Under the pieces are notes generated by a model. That model saw only the letters and a program-made list of their open reading frames with translations, was not told the origin of the DNA and did not search any database. This document shows, one piece after another, positions 21,282 through 22,648 of a stretch of 22,648 nucleotides of DNA. Every line of letters starts with the position of its first letter. Within the stretch, counting starts at the first letter, position 1. The DNA comes from a virus. The translations under genes were made by a program, and so were the position numbers. The stretch is from IMG/VR virus record IMGVR_UViG_3300017772_000146, positions 1-22,648 of that record; one strand, given 5' to 3'.

Positions 21282-21364
21282 TTTATCTTTTTTATATCGT
21301 GAATTTCGGGATTTGTAATTAATTCGTCATCTAAATCGTCAAGTATTATGTCGTCAAATATCAT
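21278..21364 (-). CDS. 28-residue acidic micropeptide after terS
   Basis: ATG at 21364 overlaps the terS stop (TAATG) and is preceded by AGGAGG encoded in the final codons of terS. The peptide begins MIFDDIILDDLDDELITNPE and ends IHDIKKIK. The strong ribosome site makes translation likely. Strong acidity and small size recall DNA-mimic or protein-binding peptides, but no family is known to me. Confidence 0.55.
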   Translation of the reverse strand: MIFDDIILDDLDDELITNPEIHDIKKIK

Positions 21365-21792
21365 TATTCCTCCTCTTGATCTATTACTATTTCTTTTTCT
21401 CTATCCAATGCTTGTCCGTCCGACCATTCTAAATTGACTTCTACGGGTTTGTTTGGATCAAGATTAACGCTTAATCTATCTCTACGGCCGAACTTATCGG
21501 GATACTTGCGCTCTAATACCCATGCGTCCGCCTGCCAATTACCCTCCTCTGCGACCTTTTCAATACGCGCTAAACGGCGCATAATGGCCTCTGATTCGGC
21601 TAGTTGGACTTCTTTCCAAAATGATTTATAAGGCTCTATGTCCTTTTCGGCCTTTTGACGCCATTTTCTAAATGTAGAGCTATCAATCCCCGCATAAAAG
21701 CAAGCGTGTTCTATATATGATCCAAGCCGTATTGCTTGTAATAATCGGGATCTAATCCCCTCGTCTATTAATTTATATGGTTTATTATTCAT
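21364..21792 (-). CDS. terS: Terminase small subunit
   Basis: 142 residues. An N-terminal helix-turn-helix (about 15-50: RLLQAIRLGSYIEHACFYAG, DSSTFRKWRQKAEKD) and the conserved FWKEVQLAESEAIMRRLARI...AEEGNWQADAWVLERKYPDKFGRRDRLSV central part are standard for this family. The C-terminus is acidic (EIVIDQEEE), as in subunits that contact the large terminase. It recognises the packaging site and regulates TerL. The start follows AAGAG loosely; a TATAAT at 21802-21807 is nearby but lacks a good -35. Confidence 0.9.
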   Translation of the reverse strand: MNNKPYKLIDEGIRSRLLQAIRLGSYIEHACFYAGIDSSTFRKWRQKAEKDIEPYKSFWKEVQLAESEAIMRRLARIEKVAEEGNWQADAWVLERKYPDKFGRRDRLSVNLDPNKPVEVNLEWSDGQALDREKEIVIDQEEE

Positions 21793-21816
21793 GCGCTCTT
21801 AATTATATTAACAAAA

Positions 21817-21845
21817 ATCCCCGCTTTAGTATCATTCGCGGGGAT
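21817..21845 (-). terminator. Intrinsic terminator before terS
   Basis: On the minus strand an eight-base perfect stem ATCCCCGC...GCGGGGAT with a 13-base loop is followed by TTTTTGTT. It ends the transcript of the gene at 21867-22349, just before terS. Confidence 0.85.
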
Positions 21846-21850
21846 CTTTG

Positions 21851-21863
21851 CCGTACTATACGG
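21851..21863. repeat. 13-bp inverted repeat CCGTA-N3-TACGG
   Basis: CCGTACTATACGG lies between the stop of the upstream gene and the terminator. It is a possible protein-binding site near terS (operator or packaging-site element), or part of the RNA 3' structure. Confidence 0.45.
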
Positions 21864-21866
21864 AGG

Positions 21867-22349
21867 TTATATTTTTTCTATTGTTTTTTGGAATGTGATC
21901 ATTGAATAATCTTTTTTTCTAACGTTTAATAATTCAACTTTTGGCGCATATAATGTCCAATGTTTGTCGCCATTTTGCTCCTTATTATCCCAATCCCTTA
22001 CTTGTACAAATAGCTTTCCGTTTTCAATTGTGTAATGATATTCCGTATCGCCATGTCTCATATATGTATTGTTTTCTGTATTTGAATCAGTTTCCAATGC
22101 AATTATTTGCAATTCATGTAGATATGCGTTTGATCCAAATGTTTGCAATCCCCAAGCAGAAAATCTACTTGGAAAGCTTGTTGGTTGCATTCTTGCAATT
22201 GATCCAAATGTATTTTTACTTGACTCCGCATGGCTCATAAATATACCTAAATACTCGCCCAATCCGTTTTTTACATATCCGTCATGGTGCTTGTATATAG
22301 AAATTGATTCCTCTGCGCCTTTTACTTGTATTGTTGCTCTAGTACTCAT
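21867..22349 (-). CDS. Phage hypothetical, MSTRATI...YKHHDGY family
   Basis: 160 residues. The beginning MSTRATIQVKGAEESISIYK-HHDGYVKNGLGEYLG follows the pattern of a widespread phage/prophage family of unknown function (strand, then YkHhDGYp..lG). Further conserved-looking blocks: SNAYLHELQIIALETDS, DTEYHYTIENGKLFVQVRDW and WTLYAPKVELLN. No catalytic motif or membrane segment is seen. AAAGGGAACG supplies the ribosome site. It has its own terminator, so it may belong to an earlier transcription unit than the packaging genes. Confidence 0.7.
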   Translation of the reverse strand: MSTRATIQVKGAEESISIYKHHDGYVKNGLGEYLGIFMSHAESSKNTFGSIARMQPTSFPSRFSAWGLQTFGSNAYLHELQIIALETDSNTENNTYMRHGDTEYHYTIENGKLFVQVRDWDNKEQNGDKHWTLYAPKVELLNVRKKDYSMITFQKTIEKI

Positions 22350-22387
22350 TCGTTCCCTTTCGTTAATTGTTTTCTTTTGTTTTTAAT

Positions 22388-22648
22388 TTATTTAATCTTT
22401 TCTTTATACCAAATGTCAAAATCAGTAATACAATTTTTATGAATTGTATCAATCTCATCTTCGTACTTAAAATATGTTTTACTAGGAATTTCAACATTTA
22501 CAGTATTATCAAAGTTTGTAACTACATCAATTTTATTACCGTCATAACCGTTAGTTACTTCAAACATTTTTGTAATAGCAATATTAATTGGTGTTCTATC
22601 TTCTCTAAATTTAAAAGATATTGAAATAGTATCGTAACCAAATTCTTC
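22388..22648 (-). CDS. Partial hypothetical protein, N-terminus outside window
   Basis: The open frame enters from the window edge and ends at TAA 22388-22390; 86 residues are visible. Segments include FGYDTISISFKFREDRTP, MFEVTNGYDGNKIDVVTNFD and IDTIHKNCITDFDIWYKEK-IK. It is a mixed alpha/beta acidic protein without recognised motifs. The codon pattern is open throughout and no competing frame is better. The start lies beyond the window. Confidence 0.6.
   Translation of the reverse strand, partial: EEFGYDTISISFKFREDRTPINIAITKMFEVTNGYDGNKIDVVTNFDNTVNVEIPSKTYFKYEDEIDTIHKNCITDFDIWYKEKIK

Noticed and set aside
22388-22648. Plus-strand Phe/Asn-rich ORF at the right edge
   Set aside because: The minus strand has an uninterrupted, more protein-like frame continuing the operon direction; the plus ORF is its shadow.

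Overview
The window is the late (packaging, head, tail and lysis) half of a siphovirus-type tailed phage or prophage of an AT-rich bacterium. Nearly every gene is on the minus strand, so the biological order runs from high to low coordinates. It has the HK97-type order: small terminase, large terminase, portal, MuF-like head protein, prohead protease, major capsid, connector (gp6-like), gp10-like neck protein, tail terminator-like protein, tail tube proteins, overlapping tail chaperone pair, tape measure, distal tail protein, fibres and lysis cassette. Strong Shine-Dalgarno sequences, TTG/GTG starts and sigma70-like promoters argue against a Bacteroidetes host. The fibre style and small overlapping genes resemble uncultured marine phages, so an AT-rich marine proteobacterium is a reasonable but unproven guess. 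No integrase or replication gene is in view, so lifestyle is undetermined.

Right end (22648-19945): a cut-off gene of unknown function, a phage hypothetical with its own intrinsic terminator, then terS, two tiny coupled ORFs (28 and 21 codons) and terL. Centre-right (19837-12795): portal with a C-terminal extension, a 636-residue MuF fusion protein, protease, TTG-started major capsid gene, a small protein and two connector/neck genes. At 12795-11702 this module is interrupted by a moron-like insert: a strong promoter, a 27-codon leader ORF, a HExxH metallopeptidase-like gene and, after it, a possible second promoter for the tail genes.

Centre-left (11695-3073): tail module with two paralogous tail tube proteins, a G/T-like chaperone pair overlapping in the +1 frame, a tape measure of 811 residues, a distal tail protein, a fibre and three consecutive related 170-190-residue tip proteins. 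Left (3043-515): chaperone-like protein, DUF5675-like candidate lysis enzyme, a zinc-ribbon microprotein, an r1t-like holin and a chain of membrane/coiled-coil and Cys-rich microproteins joined by TAATG or ATGA overlaps. A strong bidirectional terminator (390-420) ends the late operon and also the only plus-strand gene (188-373).

The most notable signal is that the promoter of the plus-strand gene and the promoter of the metallopeptidase insert, 12.5 kb apart on opposite strands, share 23 of 25 positions, including the spacer, where an 11-base palindrome (AATCTWAGATT) sits at the same offset. That looks like one operator controlling two accessory genes outside the late programme. In addition, CCGG appears to be missing from the whole window.
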